Numbered from the stretch's first letter, positions 1-7,639 are shown. The stretch is 64,000 nt of DNA from Pseudomonas sp. ADAK18 (GCF_012935695.1 NZ_CP052859.1:1777001-1841000); one strand, 5' to 3'. Notes: generated by a model not told the origin, from the sequence alone. A program made the numbers and translations.

Positions 1-44
1 TGCTCGGCAGGAGTTTCGGTGATCAATGGGGCAAAGTCGGTCAT
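1..44 (-). CDS. Start of gene downstream of tusE (partial)
   Basis: Only the first 14 codons are in the window (MTDFAPLITETPAE). The ATG overlaps the tusE stop codon as ATGA, so it is translationally coupled to the tus operon. In P. aeruginosa the gene in this place is a YbiB-like member of the glycosyl transferase/anthranilate phosphoribosyltransferase family. That identity is inferred from remembered gene order, not from the 14 residues. Confidence 0.5.
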   Translation of the reverse strand, partial: MTDFAPLITETPAE

Positions 45-376
45 AAGCAATTCGTCGGCCTGGGCAGGCCCGCCAACTTGGCGGCGAGTTTGGCGGGAGT
101 GCCTTTGAACAGTCGGTTGAGGTGCAGGCTGTTGCCCTTTTCCGGGCCCAGCTTCAAGGCGGTGTACTTGATCAGCGGGCGGGTGGCAGGTGACAGTTGG
201 AACTCGTCGTAGAAACCGCGCAGCAACTCAAGGATTTCCCAGTGCTCGGGGGTCAGGTCCATGGCTTCGGCGGCGGCCAGGGCATTGGCCACGTCGGTGG
301 ACCAGTCGCTCAAGTCGGCGAGGTAACCGTCCTTGTCCAGCTCGAGGGTACGCTCGCCTACGGTCAGGGTGTTCAT
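41..376 (-). CDS. tusE: Sulfur relay protein TusE (DsrC family)
   Basis: 111 residues, full length for the DsrC/TusE family. TusE takes persulfide sulfur from the TusBCD complex and hands it to the tRNA 2-thiouridylase MnmA for wobble uridine thiolation in the cytoplasm. The sequence ends GLPRPTNCL, with the conserved active cysteine (C110) next to last. The central DLTPEHWEILELLRGFY stretch is typical of the family. It is last of four tus genes on this strand and overlaps tusB by 4 bp. Confidence 0.95.
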   Translation of the reverse strand: MNTLTVGERTLELDKDGYLADLSDWSTDVANALAAAEAMDLTPEHWEILELLRGFYDEFQLSPATRPLIKYTALKLGPEKGNSLHLNRLFKGTPAKLAAKLAGLPRPTNCL

Positions 377-666
377 AGCCAGGTATTAACCTTGTTGTAG
401 TCGATCGACAGCTGGACGAAGGCTGGGTAATCGACGCTGTCGGCCCAGGCGGGCACAGGCAGATTTCGGGACTGGCTGTCTTCTGCGAGGACAAACACCT
501 TCAGCCCTTTGGCTTGCAGGGCCCGGAAAGGCGCGCTGGCAGCTTGCAGGGCGTAGGCACCGTCACCGCAAAGCAGGATCGCGTCCTGCGCGCCACAGAG
601 GCGCAGGCAGCTCTCCAGCCGGCTATCGGTAAAAGGGGAGTGGGATACCACATGCAAAGTCGCCAT
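373..666 (-). CDS. tusB: Sulfur relay protein TusB (DsrH family)
   Basis: 97 residues, the usual length of DsrH/TusB, the small third subunit of the TusBCD sulfurtransferase heterohexamer. The DsrH-like core is visible as DAILLCGDGAYAL near residues 28-40. The start overlaps the tusC stop codon and the stop overlaps the tusE start, so the genes form a tightly coupled operon. The assignment rests on family appearance and on the order D-C-B-E. Confidence 0.9.
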   Translation of the reverse strand: MATLHVVSHSPFTDSRLESCLRLCGAQDAILLCGDGAYALQAASAPFRALQAKGLKVFVLAEDSQSRNLPVPAWADSVDYPAFVQLSIDYNKVNTWL

Positions 667-1016
667 CAGAGGGTTATCACCTGGTCGTAACGGTCAATCA
701 TCTCGCTGATCTGCTCGCTGCTCAGCGGTTGCGCACTGGTGGGAGATACAAGCCCACGCTCGTTGAGGCTATGACTGCAGGCAAACACATCGTCGATACC
801 AAACAGTGACAGCGCTTGCAGGTTGGCGCTGAGGTCTTTTTGCTGAACGGCCTTGGCATCCTGGCCCGTTGCCAATTGAAACACCCCGTCATCCAGAAAC
901 AGCAGGCCAATGGGCAAATCGAATGCACCACCGGCCAGCACGATATCCAGCGCTTCCCGCGCACTGGGCCCGGACCACGGAGCCTGGCGGCTGATCACCA
1001 ACAAGGATTTCGACAT
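666..1016 (-). CDS. tusC: Sulfur relay protein TusC (DsrF family)
   Basis: 116 residues from the ATG at 1016 (MSKSLLVISRQAPW). An in-frame upstream ATG at 1031 lies inside tusD and is less likely. TusC is the structural DsrF-type subunit of TusBCD; the motif GPSAREALDIVLAGGAFD near residues 14-31 is characteristic. The start is one base after the tusD stop codon, as expected for translational coupling. Confidence 0.92.
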   Translation of the reverse strand: MSKSLLVISRQAPWSGPSAREALDIVLAGGAFDLPIGLLFLDDGVFQLATGQDAKAVQQKDLSANLQALSLFGIDDVFACSHSLNERGLVSPTSAQPLSSEQISEMIDRYDQVITL

Positions 1017-1017
1017 G

Positions 1018-1410
1018 TCATGGCCCTCCAAAGCAGATCAAACGGTCAGCGGTTTGGGCGGCGTCGTGCAATTGCCCAAGGCCCGACAGCGCCCAGGGCG
1101 CGTCCAGGTTTACGGCACTGCGCTGATAGCGCGTCGCTTCTTCGGCATTCAACACCCCGCGACGCAGGGCTGCTGCAATGCACACCACGCCATCGAGCTG
1201 ATGCTGGCTGACAAAGGCACGCCATTGGTTGGCGATATCCTGCTCGTCCTGCGGCGCGACAATGTTGCTGGACGCGCTGTAGACGCCATCCTGATAAAAA
1301 AACAGCCGCACAATCTCATGCCCGCCGGCCAACGCTGCCTGGGCGAACAGCAGGGCACGGCGCGAGGAGGGCGCATGGGCGGCGGAGAAAAGCGCAATCG
1401 CGAACTTCAT
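1018..1410 (-). CDS. tusD: Sulfurtransferase TusD (DsrE family)
   Basis: 130 residues. TusD is the catalytic subunit of TusBCD and carries the persulfide on a conserved cysteine. Here that cysteine is C77 in DGVVCIAAALRRGVL, the position equivalent to E. coli Cys78. It is the first gene of the operon tusD-tusC-tusB-tusE, which runs toward base 1. The upstream neighbour is the YccA-family gene with its own terminator, so the tus promoter should lie near 1411-1455. Confidence 0.94.
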   Translation of the reverse strand: MKFAIALFSAAHAPSSRRALLFAQAALAGGHEIVRLFFYQDGVYSASSNIVAPQDEQDIANQWRAFVSQHQLDGVVCIAAALRRGVLNAEEATRYQRSAVNLDAPWALSGLGQLHDAAQTADRLICFGGP

Positions 1411-1458
1411 GGAACACTCTGTGGGTAAACCTGGGCCAATGATAAAGCCGCAGACAAC

Positions 1459-1485
1459 AAAAAGCCCGCCGAAGCGGGCTTTTTA
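1459..1485 (-). terminator. Rho-independent terminator of the YccA-family gene
   Basis: GC-rich hairpin AGCCCGC-TTCG-GCGGGCT flanked by A and T runs, 15-40 bases downstream of the minus-strand YccA-family stop codon. The loop TTCG is an extra-stable tetraloop. Confidence 0.9.
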
Positions 1486-1498
1486 CATGAGGCTGCGA

Positions 1499-2170
1499 TC
1501 AGTCGTCGCGGCTCATGATGCCGAAGATCTGCAACAAGCTGATGAACAGGTTGTAGATCGATACATACAGGCTGATGGTCGCCATGATGTAGTTACGCTC
1601 ACCGCCGTGGATGATCGCGCTGGTCTGGAACAGGATGCAGACCGAGGAAAACAGCACAAAACCTGCGCTGATCGCCAGTTGCAGGCCGCTGATCTGGAAG
1701 AACATCCCGGCGACGACCGCTGCCAGCAACACGAAGAAGCCAGCGGTGATGAAACCACCGAGGAAGCTCATGTCCTTGCGGGTGATCAGTACGTAAGCCG
1801 ACAGGCCGCCAAACACCAGCGCCGTCATGGCAAACGCCGAACTGACTACTTCCGCGCCGCCCTGCATGCCCAGGTAACGGTTAAGGATAGGGCCCAGCAG
1901 GAAACCCATGAAACCGGTCAAGGCAAACGCCGATACCAGGCCCCAGGCTGAGTCACGCAGCTTGTTGGTCAGGAAAAACAGACCGTAGAAGCCGATCAGC
2001 ACGACAAAGATATTCGGGTAACCGACGCGCATTTGCTGCGCAACGTAGGCCATCACGCCGCTGAATGCGAGGGTAAGAGCGAGCAAGCCGTACGTATTGC
2101 GCAGGACGCGGCTAACTTCTAGCTGCTCAGCCTGCGCGTTGCCATTCACTGCGTAATTCTGTTCGCGCAT
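1499..2170 (-). CDS. Bax inhibitor-1/YccA family membrane protein
   Basis: 223 residues, very hydrophobic, with about seven membrane segments between residues 28 and 215. The loop GGFITAGFFV and the end YNLFISLLQIFGIMSRDD are typical of bacterial BI-1/YccA proteins. E. coli YccA interacts with and modulates the FtsH protease; BI-1 members are proposed pH-dependent calcium leak channels. The gene stands alone between the tus operon and tRNA-Ser, an arrangement also known in P. aeruginosa. The exact role here is not shown by the sequence. Confidence 0.9.
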   Translation of the reverse strand: MREQNYAVNGNAQAEQLEVSRVLRNTYGLLALTLAFSGVMAYVAQQMRVGYPNIFVVLIGFYGLFFLTNKLRDSAWGLVSAFALTGFMGFLLGPILNRYLGMQGGAEVVSSAFAMTALVFGGLSAYVLITRKDMSFLGGFITAGFFVLLAAVVAGMFFQISGLQLAISAGFVLFSSVCILFQTSAIIHGGERNYIMATISLYVSIYNLFISLLQIFGIMSRDD

Positions 2171-2247
2171 GGCGACACTCCTTCAGTTTTGAAACGTTCA
2201 GTCGCAAAGATCATAACAGACGCTCTGTAACAAGCGATGGCGAGAGT

Positions 2248-2308
2248 TTGACAGTGTGTTTCATTCGGGTATTATGGCGCCCGCTGAGACAGGATGGACT
2301 ACTATAAT
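2248..2308 (+). promoter_or_regulatory. Promoter region of tRNA-Ser
   Basis: Two sigma-70-like elements precede the tRNA. TTGACA at 2248 is followed after 16 bases by TATTAT at 2270. A perfect TATAAT at 2303-2308 lies 14 bases before the mature tRNA 5' end. The second -10 box is best placed to start the tRNA transcript. Confidence 0.65.
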
Positions 2309-2322
2309 CCTGTGCTGCATAA

Positions 2323-2413
2323 GGGAAATTGGCAGAGTGGTTGAATGCACCGGTCTTGAAAACCGGCGAACGTTAATAGCGTTCCCAGGGTTCGAATCCC
2401 TGGTTTCCCGCCA
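2323..2413 (+). tRNA. tRNA-Ser (anticodon UGA)
   Basis: 91 bases ending in encoded CCA. Acceptor GGGAAAT pairs with GTTTCCC, with discriminator G. The anticodon stem CCGGT/ACCGG encloses CTTGAAA with anticodon TGA. A long variable arm around CGAACGTTAATAGCGTTC marks the serine class, and the T arm is CAGGGTTCGAATCCCTG. The 3' two thirds of the gene are duplicated exactly at 18937-18998, so the gene is the integration site of the adjacent prophage and has been kept functional. Confidence 0.97.
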
Positions 2414-2414
2414 A
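2353..2414 (+). repeat. attL: 62-bp core repeat inside tRNA-Ser
   Basis: The 62 bases from the anticodon arm to one base past CCA recur exactly at 18937-18998. Before the repeat the sequences differ at once (G against A), and after it they diverge from GATTTA to ATTTAA. Use of a tRNA 3' half as attachment core is the usual behaviour of tyrosine integrases. Confidence 0.93.
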
Positions 2415-2423
2415 GATTTACAC

Positions 2424-2449
2424 AAAAGCCTCGCGAAAGCGGGGCTTTT
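2424..2449 (+). terminator. Terminator after tRNA-Ser
   Basis: Hairpin AAAAGCCtcGCG/AAGCGGGGCTTTT directly after the tRNA CCA. A similar hairpin follows the right att copy at 19007-19034, so it travels with the att region. Confidence 0.7.
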
Positions 2450-2490
2450 GCGTTTCTGGGGCTTGGGCTGAGAATCGGCTGAAATAGCAG

Positions 2491-2527
2491 GAGTTCCGAA
2501 ACTTTTGGGTATGAGTTCCGAAACTTT
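2491..2527. repeat. Paired 15-bp direct repeats, candidate integrase arm sites
   Basis: GAGTTCCGAAACTTT occurs at 2491-2505 and again at 2513-2527, a period of 22 bases or about two helical turns. It lies between the att core and the integrase 3' end. Arm-type sites of tyrosine integrases are short direct repeats in just this place. Function is inferred. Confidence 0.5.
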
Positions 2528-2529
2528 GC

Positions 2530-2705
2530 CTATTTGGATGGTTTGGCGGTTGCGCCGATCCTCCTGTAAACCCGCTTGGTGATCTCCTGTTTGCTGTGTC
2601 CCAGCAGCAGGCTTGCATCGCCGATATCGATGATTTCCGAGGCTGCCTTCGGCCGTATGTCGCGAAACTGAAACCCTCCAATCTTCGCCGCGAGTAGCGG
2701 GTCAA
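2530..2705 (-). pseudogene. Integrase C-terminal fragment (prophage, attL side)
   Basis: The last 57 or so codons of the methyltransferase ORF are the end of a tyrosine recombinase. They contain FRDIRPKAASEI, GHSKQEIT and VYRR, which in intact enzymes supply the second catalytic Arg, the His and the nucleophilic Tyr. The stop codon is 116 bases from the att core, the normal spot for the 3' end of int. The matching N-terminal half is at 15876-16285 on the same strand; the piece between, including the first catalytic Arg, is absent from the window. Confidence 0.85.
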
Positions 2706-4464
2706 CGAACAGGCCGCGATCAATGATGTAGTCCTTGTCGAAGCCTTGGGCCGCTTTCAACTCTGGTGGTTGCAGCATGCGCAGAGTGATGTCCACCAGC
2801 ACGTAACCGCCGATCATGATCATCTCGGCCGGCTCTTTGAAGTGTTCCGGCAGATGCTCATGCATGAAGGCAGCGCAGCGGCGGGCACCTTCCATTTGCT
2901 CAGGTGTTAGCGTGTCCGGCACCTGTACCACCTCGATCAGAGCCACCCGATCTTTCGTCGGTAGGGTGTGCATTGGCTCGGTCAGCGATATGCCGTCCTT
3001 CTCGTTGCCGTAGTACTTCACGAGGTAGGCGCTGGCCAGCCGTTGGTTGGCTCCTGATTGGCAGATGGTTGACGTCGGCGAGTATGCAGATCGGCCATCA
3101 CCCTTGTAGAAGCCGCCGTTCGCCTGCTCGAAGAACGCCGCCGTTACCGCGTGGTGTCCGGTGCTGGTGGCAACCACAGCCAGCGGGCCATCAACATCAG
3201 CCCCTACTGATCCCTTGCGCAGCGTCACCATCGATGCCGCGACCAACGCTTGTTCGCCGCGATTGGCTCCGGTGACTGTGCGGGCCGCCTCATCGGGCGA
3301 GTAGCCGCTGCGCTCTCCGTGGTGGGAGAGGTGGGTCAGGTGACATGCAGCCATCGCGAAGTGCCCGCCCTTGACCTGGGCGACTTGCGTCCGGAGCGCT
3401 TCTTGAACATCGAAGTTGCGCTGCGATGACCCGTTGGCGAATTCGGTGAGGAACGGCGCCGCCACGGGCTGCACGAGGGCGTGGTGGGTACCGCCAGCGC
3501 TGATGGTAGAAACTGATTCGTCCACGCCGTGTGTGCTGGTGTGCGCTTCTGACGTTCCGCGCATCGGCACAATGAATGGCTTCTCGCTGGTGATGACGTG
3601 ACGCCACATGCCCTTGGCCACCCGGCGGCGGGTATTGAGTGCCATTGGCTTGTCCCGGAAGATCGTCTTGCCCAGATTGCTCCAGTCGATGCACTCGGCT
3701 GCGGTGCGCCAAGGCTGCTGCTTCGCTGTCGGCTTCTTGTGACGCACAGGCTCAGGCCAAACAATCGGCAGGCCGTCGCTGCGGGCTACCAAGTACAGGC
3801 GCTTGCGGATGGTTGGGGCCCCGGCGTTCGCCGCGATGCGCTCTCGCCATTCCACGTTGTAGCCCAGGCCCCGTACCAGGCAATCCACCGGTACGAACTC
3901 TCCGATGGATTGCAGGATCTCCGGCATATCCGGGTGATCTGCCGGCAGGCCGGTGCTGAGCGCTGTAATGAATGATTTGAAGGTGCGCCCGCGCTCGGCT
4001 TTGATCGGCTGGCCGTGTTCGTCGATAGGACCCCAGTCGCAAAACTCTTCGACGTTCTCCAGGAACATCAGGCGCGGCCGAGTGGCGTGCGCCCAGCGAA
4101 CAACGACCCAGGCCAGACCCCGCACGCCACGGTCGCGCGGTGCACCGCCCTTGGCCTTGCTGTGGTGGCGGCAGTCCGGCGAAGCCCAGAGGATGCCCAC
4201 GGGTTGTCCACCAGTGGCCAGGACCGGATCAACCTCAAACACGTCAGCGACGTAGTGCGCAGTCTGGGGGTGATTGGCGCGGTGCACGGCCAATGCTATC
4301 GGGTTGTGGTTTACCGCTACGTCCGGCTCCCGGTACGCCCGAGCAATACCGGTACTCGCACCGCCGCCACCGGCGAACAGGTCCACCACCAGCTCTTTCT
4401 GAAACGGAAGGCCCATGCTCGGCTGGCCATGGATGAATTGGGGTTTCTTCTGTTGTGCGGACAT
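2530..4464 (-). CDS. Phage cytosine-C5 methyltransferase fused to an integrase C-terminus
   Basis: 644 residues. Residues 25-585 are a Dcm-type DNA methyltransferase: motif I DLFAGGGGASTGI (about 28-40), the catalytic loop as SPDCRHHSKAKG (a phage variant of PCQ), motif VI LENVEEF and motif VIII RKRLYLVAR. The target-recognition part ends MLQPPELKAAQGF. After about residue 586 the expected motif X (GNSV) is missing. Instead come 58 residues of a tyrosine recombinase: QFRDIRPKAASEI (box II arginine), LLGHSKQEIT (His) and KRVYRR (Tyr). The join is in frame, near base 2705. Loss of motif X probably weakens or abolishes cofactor binding. The gene follows an HNH gene 6 bases upstream on the same strand. 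Confidence 0.88.
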   Translation of the reverse strand: MSAQQKKPQFIHGQPSMGLPFQKELVVDLFAGGGGASTGIARAYREPDVAVNHNPIALAVHRANHPQTAHYVADVFEVDPVLATGGQPVGILWASPDCRHHSKAKGGAPRDRGVRGLAWVVVRWAHATRPRLMFLENVEEFCDWGPIDEHGQPIKAERGRTFKSFITALSTGLPADHPDMPEILQSIGEFVPVDCLVRGLGYNVEWRERIAANAGAPTIRKRLYLVARSDGLPIVWPEPVRHKKPTAKQQPWRTAAECIDWSNLGKTIFRDKPMALNTRRRVAKGMWRHVITSEKPFIVPMRGTSEAHTSTHGVDESVSTISAGGTHHALVQPVAAPFLTEFANGSSQRNFDVQEALRTQVAQVKGGHFAMAACHLTHLSHHGERSGYSPDEAARTVTGANRGEQALVAASMVTLRKGSVGADVDGPLAVVATSTGHHAVTAAFFEQANGGFYKGDGRSAYSPTSTICQSGANQRLASAYLVKYYGNEKDGISLTEPMHTLPTKDRVALIEVVQVPDTLTPEQMEGARRCAAFMHEHLPEHFKEPAEMIMIGGYVLVDITLRMLQPPELKAAQGFDKDYIIDRGLFVDPLLAAKIGGFQFRDIRPKAASEIIDIGDASLLLGHSKQEITKRVYRRIGATAKPSK

Positions 4465-4470
4465 AGGGGC

Positions 4471-4959
4471 TTATCTCCCGTGATTTTCGTGATAGCCGAG
4501 ACTGTTTTCGAAGGATTTTCTGGCGGCCGCTGCATCAAACTTTGATAAGTAGCGGCCGAGGGTTATTTGTTTGCCTGCCAGGTAACCGAAGGATCGCCAT
4601 AGGCCTCGCGAATCCCACGAGACGCCGGAGACTCCGCTGGAGTTTTTGCAACTGCGCTTTTGGTTTCTGGCGTTTTCCACTGGGCTAGCCTCGCGGAGGT
4701 TGATCCAGCGGTTGTCAGTCTTTTGGCCGTTGATGTGATCTACGAACTCGGGCGGGTGCCGGTAGAGCATGTAGACGAATGCGAGTCGGTGCAGGTTGTG
4801 CCGCTTCCTGTCGATCATCACCGTCAGATAGCCACTGGAAACCAAGCTCCCGGCTATCGAACCCGAGGGTGTGCGGCTTCTGCTCACCAACCAGGTGAAC
4901 ACACCAGTCTCAGGGGAGTAGCCAAGGATCGACTTCAGATATTCCGGAGTAATAGGCAT
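4471..4959 (-). CDS. HNH homing-type endonuclease
   Basis: 162 residues from the ATG at 4957-4959, which has GAGGCG upstream; the longer frame to 5013 is less likely. The protein begins MPITPEYLKSILGYSPETG, has an NUMOD-like N-terminal segment, then the HNH core HRLAFVYMLYRHPPEFVDH with NGQKTDNRWINLR, and an AP2-like DNA-binding tail (SGVSGVSWD...WRSFGY). Such genes are selfish elements of phage genomes that cut alleles lacking them. It sits just upstream of the methyltransferase on the same strand and may be read with it. Confidence 0.88.
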   Translation of the reverse strand: MPITPEYLKSILGYSPETGVFTWLVSRSRTPSGSIAGSLVSSGYLTVMIDRKRHNLHRLAFVYMLYRHPPEFVDHINGQKTDNRWINLREASPVENARNQKRSCKNSSGVSGVSWDSRGLWRSFGYLAGKQITLGRYLSKFDAAAARKSFENSLGYHENHGR

Positions 4960-5030
4960 GGCTTCGCCTCGCCGGCTGGCGTGATTCGTAGAAGTGGGGT
5001 ATTTGTGCGTCACTAAATATTTGGAGAGTG

Positions 5031-5513
5031 ATGGTTCGAATGGATACGTTTTGGATACCGCTATTACTGGCAGTCGCAGGTGCGGCGTTTGGCGCGTATT
5101 TCGCGATTGTCAGAACAAAAAGGGAGAAGCTTTGGACAGAGCGATACGAGCGAATAGCTTCTGCTCTTGAGAAGACGAACCTCATACAGCGCTACCTCGA
5201 CAGTGAGGTAAACGGTGAGCATCGTATCCATGGGCTCACAGAGCATGAAAAAGCTCAACTCGATGCCAATTGGCCCATAGCCAGATACAAACTATCTACA
5301 GACATCACCATGTTGCAGATGCTTTTCACTAAGTCGGATTTCGCTGAGACCCATAAGCGTTGGGACGCGTTACAGAAAAAGCTATTCTCTTTGATCGAAG
5401 ACTCGATGCCTCACGATGCCCATGAATATGTATCTGCTGCCCGGCCTAAGGCGGAGCAGCTTGAAAAAGCACTCATAGCTCTATCTCGTGCGAAGTGTTT
5501 AGGTTTCTTCTGA
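5031..5513 (+). CDS. Hypothetical membrane-anchored helical protein
   Basis: 160 residues from ATG 5031, with GGAG just upstream. One N-terminal membrane helix (about residues 6-24, WIPLLLAVAGAAFGAYFAIV) is followed by a basic stop and a largely helical, charged domain. I do not recognise the family. Two other small proteins in this prophage (6499-7050 and 12393-12887) share this plan of one N-terminal helix plus about 130 helical residues. The gene opposes its neighbours in direction, as an independently expressed cargo gene would. An exclusion or defence role is possible but not shown. Confidence 0.65.
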   Translation: MVRMDTFWIPLLLAVAGAAFGAYFAIVRTKREKLWTERYERIASALEKTNLIQRYLDSEVNGEHRIHGLTEHEKAQLDANWPIARYKLSTDITMLQMLFTKSDFAETHKRWDALQKKLFSLIEDSMPHDAHEYVSAARPKAEQLEKALIALSRAKCLGFF

Positions 5514-5530
5514 GGCTGTACGACCAATAC

Positions 5531-5549
5531 CCGGCATGGAGCCGGATCA
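5531..5549. repeat. 19-bp intergenic repeat with small dyad, copy 1
   Basis: CCGGCATGGAGCCGGATCA recurs exactly at 6045-6063, ahead of the gene at 6075. It contains the dyad CCGG-N7-CCGG. Here it lies between the ends of two convergent genes. Duplicated spacer sequence of this kind suggests that the small genes moved as cassettes. Confidence 0.5.
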
Positions 5550-5969
5550 GGCTGCTACGGCGTCTTCGAACTTGATCAGCAGGCTGCGGGTGTCGTTGGT
5601 GCAGCCGTCTTCTTTGACGCAGTACATGGCCGGGGTGTGCTCGTAGATCCGCGTGATCACGCCTTGTTTGACCCTGGTGCCAATAGGCAGCGGCGGCTCG
5701 GGCTTGAACTCTTCAGCCCACGCTTTAACCGCCAGGCCCTCGGCCCGATCTACGAGATAGTCGACCTCGTCCAGCGCTTCCATGTCATCCCGCGTAGTGT
5801 CCCAGGATGCATACTTGTCGAGTTCCTTTGCCAGCTCAAAGCCATCCATGTGGCGGCGGTAGTGCTGGGCGATGGTTTCGGCGTCTCCATTGATCTTTTC
5901 AGCCACAACGGTGCAAGCCTCGAGGATCATTGCTTTGTCAGCCTTTGGGCGGGGCGGGATGGTGTTCAT
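5547..5969 (-). CDS. Phage early hypothetical protein
   Basis: 140 residues, acidic, with no signal or membrane segment. GGAGAT stands 5 bases before the ATG. The sequence (PPRPKADKAMILEACTVVAEKINGD...) resembles proteins common in the early regions of Pseudomonas temperate phages, as far as I can recall, but I can name no function. Base composition is like the host. Its 3' end touches the 19-bp repeat at 5531. Confidence 0.7.
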   Translation of the reverse strand: MNTIPPRPKADKAMILEACTVVAEKINGDAETIAQHYRRHMDGFELAKELDKYASWDTTRDDMEALDEVDYLVDRAEGLAVKAWAEEFKPEPPLPIGTRVKQGVITRIYEHTPAMYCVKEDGCTNDTRSLLIKFEDAVAA

Positions 5970-6044
5970 GGACTATCTCCAGGTAGGCGCCGCCCTCCGG
6001 AACCGGTGGTGGCAATTTGGTTTGGGTTGGGGTATTACGGGTGA

Positions 6045-6063
6045 CCGGCATGGAGCCGGATCA
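6045..6063. repeat. 19-bp intergenic repeat with small dyad, copy 2
   Basis: Exact second copy of the sequence at 5531-5549, 11 bases before the ATG at 6075. The Shine-Dalgarno AAGGAG follows directly, so the dyad would sit in the leader of that gene. Confidence 0.5.
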
Positions 6064-6074
6064 AGGAGATACTG

Positions 6075-6392
6075 ATGCGCTATGTGGCCTGGGCAGTGAT
6101 TCTGTTTTTCGCTGTGAGCTGGACTTTCGGTCTTTTGGTGGCCCCGCAGCATCGAGTTAAATCGACAGTTGTAGCTCTCATCCACTGGTGGATATCTATT
6201 GCGGTAGTAGTGTTCACCGGCCTTAGCGTGTATCACCTTTTTTGGCTCATGCCGCTTGCATTGGTCGTGTCGATGGTTGCCCTGAATATGGAGCTAAGAA
6301 AATTTCGGGCTAATGTTGGAACGATTTTCTTGAAAGTCGCTGTGGTCATGTGGCCTGCCATTTTCTTCACATTGAAGGCTGCGGGCTTCTGA
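6075..6392 (+). CDS. Hypothetical integral membrane protein
   Basis: 105 residues, with AAGGAG 6 bases before the ATG. Hydrophobic segments at about 5-22, 34-54, 56-72 and 84-103 predict three or four membrane helices. No family recognised. It precedes the anchored protein at 6499 in the same direction, and the two may form a small cargo unit in the prophage. Confidence 0.6.
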   Translation: MRYVAWAVILFFAVSWTFGLLVAPQHRVKSTVVALIHWWISIAVVVFTGLSVYHLFWLMPLALVVSMVALNMELRKFRANVGTIFLKVAVVMWPAIFFTLKAAGF

Positions 6393-6498
6393 GGTAAGGC
6401 GCCGAGCTCCGGGTTACCGGATGCAGCGAGTAGGGTGGGAATTGTGGAAATTCTGGGTGGAATGCGGTTTGATGCTGTCATCAAAAAAGGAGCGTCAA

Positions 6499-7050
6499 AT
6501 GGCAGCAGTTCCCGTGTGGGTATCTTTGATTACTGCGGTTCTGGGAGGAGGGATAGTTTCCGGAAGCATTACGTTTATCCTCGAGACTAAGCGATCAGAG
6601 AAAAACTTGCTCAGAACAAAACTGGAAGAGCTGCATACTGCATTCGATAGGTCCTCTCGTAACTTAACGATCATCCACGAACTGCTGAGCCAGTACGCAA
6701 AAGGTGAGTCCGATCTTCAAGGTTTTTTGAGTGAGTCAACGAGTTACGTCGATAAGTTTTCTGAGCCTACAACGGAGCGAGTGTCAGCACTCTGTGCCAT
6801 CTACTTTCCTGAGTTAACTATTTGCCATAAGTCTTTCACAAGGGCGCGGGAGCGCTTCACCGAGCTGATGAACGACCGGGCCAGGCTAATGTCGCGTCCA
6901 GAGGGTTTCGAGTCTTCAGTAGAGGACTCTTATGACTTTCTTAAAGAAATGGATGAGGCCATGCGTAAAGCGATTTACCGATGTGCGGCAAACATAAATT
7001 TGGCGTGGACATCTCGTATGCTTAATAAAGTGCGCTTCCTGGGTAAATAA
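6499..7050 (+). CDS. Hypothetical membrane-anchored helical protein
   Basis: 183 residues from ATG 6499, preceded by AAAAAAGGAG. The earlier in-frame ATG at 6421 lacks a ribosome site. One membrane helix at residues 4-27 (VWVSLITAVLGGGIVSGSITFIL) is followed by about 150 polar helical residues. No family recognised. The A+T content is higher than the host's. The last 29 bases overlap the convergent gene at 7022-7360. The plan matches the proteins at 5031 and 12393. Confidence 0.65.
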   Translation: MAAVPVWVSLITAVLGGGIVSGSITFILETKRSEKNLLRTKLEELHTAFDRSSRNLTIIHELLSQYAKGESDLQGFLSESTSYVDKFSEPTTERVSALCAIYFPELTICHKSFTRARERFTELMNDRARLMSRPEGFESSVEDSYDFLKEMDEAMRKAIYRCAANINLAWTSRMLNKVRFLGK

Positions 7051-7360
7051 AATCATCTCCAGGATCTTTATTGAGATATCGCAAGCTTTGATCATGAAAC
7101 TCTCGCGCCACTCTTTCGTCAATCACGATTTCGTGGCGCGGATAGCTCAAGAAGGCCGCAAGTTCGTCGTCGGCCATCAAATCCATCTTCATGATGGCGA
7201 TCTGCAGAACCTCGCTGATGATGGGCACCTGGCCGCGCAGCCGGATACGCTCCATTGCTTGCTCGATACCCGGCCTGACCTTGTGTCGCAATTCCTTCTC
7301 GGCAACCGCCAGCCGCTTCTGCGCAGCCTTGGCCGACCGTTCCTGTACTGATTTGGCCAT
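7022..7360 (-). CDS. Phage early protein, possible DNA-binding small protein
   Basis: 112 residues; GAGG lies 6 bases before the ATG. It starts MAKSVQERSAKAAQKRLA and is basic in the first half, then acidic. Proteins with this start occur in Pseudomonas phage early regions and some carry ribbon-helix-helix-like segments (GIEQAMERIRLRGQ). A regulatory role is a guess. It belongs to the minus-strand early block with 5547-5969. Confidence 0.6.
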   Translation of the reverse strand: MAKSVQERSAKAAQKRLAVAEKELRHKVRPGIEQAMERIRLRGQVPIISEVLQIAIMKMDLMADDELAAFLSYPRHEIVIDERVAREFHDQSLRYLNKDPGDDFIYPGSALY

Positions 7361-7607
7361 GGCCTACCTCTTCTATTCCACTGGCCGGCAGTGCGAGCCA
7401 GGTTTGACGTTTGCGTTGCTGGGTGCGGGCTATGCGGCGCATGAAGTGATGCCCCTGGATATGCTTGTCCTACTGAACTGGTCTTGGCTAGGCTCTCCAG
7501 TTTTCTGGACGGTGAGTCAAGTTAAGATCGGCGATCTGCTTACCTTTGATCTACTTTGGCGGAATCAGCAGAGATGCGAATAAAAAGCACTGCGTTAATT
7601 ATTTAGA

Positions 7608-7633
7608 AATGCCTCGATCTTTCGAGGCATTTA
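7608..7633 (-). terminator. Terminator of the tailspike gene
   Basis: Perfect 11-base stem AAATGCCTCGA with a 4-base loop, just after the minus-strand tailspike stop codon. T-rich sequence follows on the minus strand. Confidence 0.85.
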
Positions 7634-7639
7634 AATCTA

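Noticed and set aside
2256..2471. 71-codon plus-strand frame
   Set aside because: It runs through the tRNA-Ser gene and its terminator.
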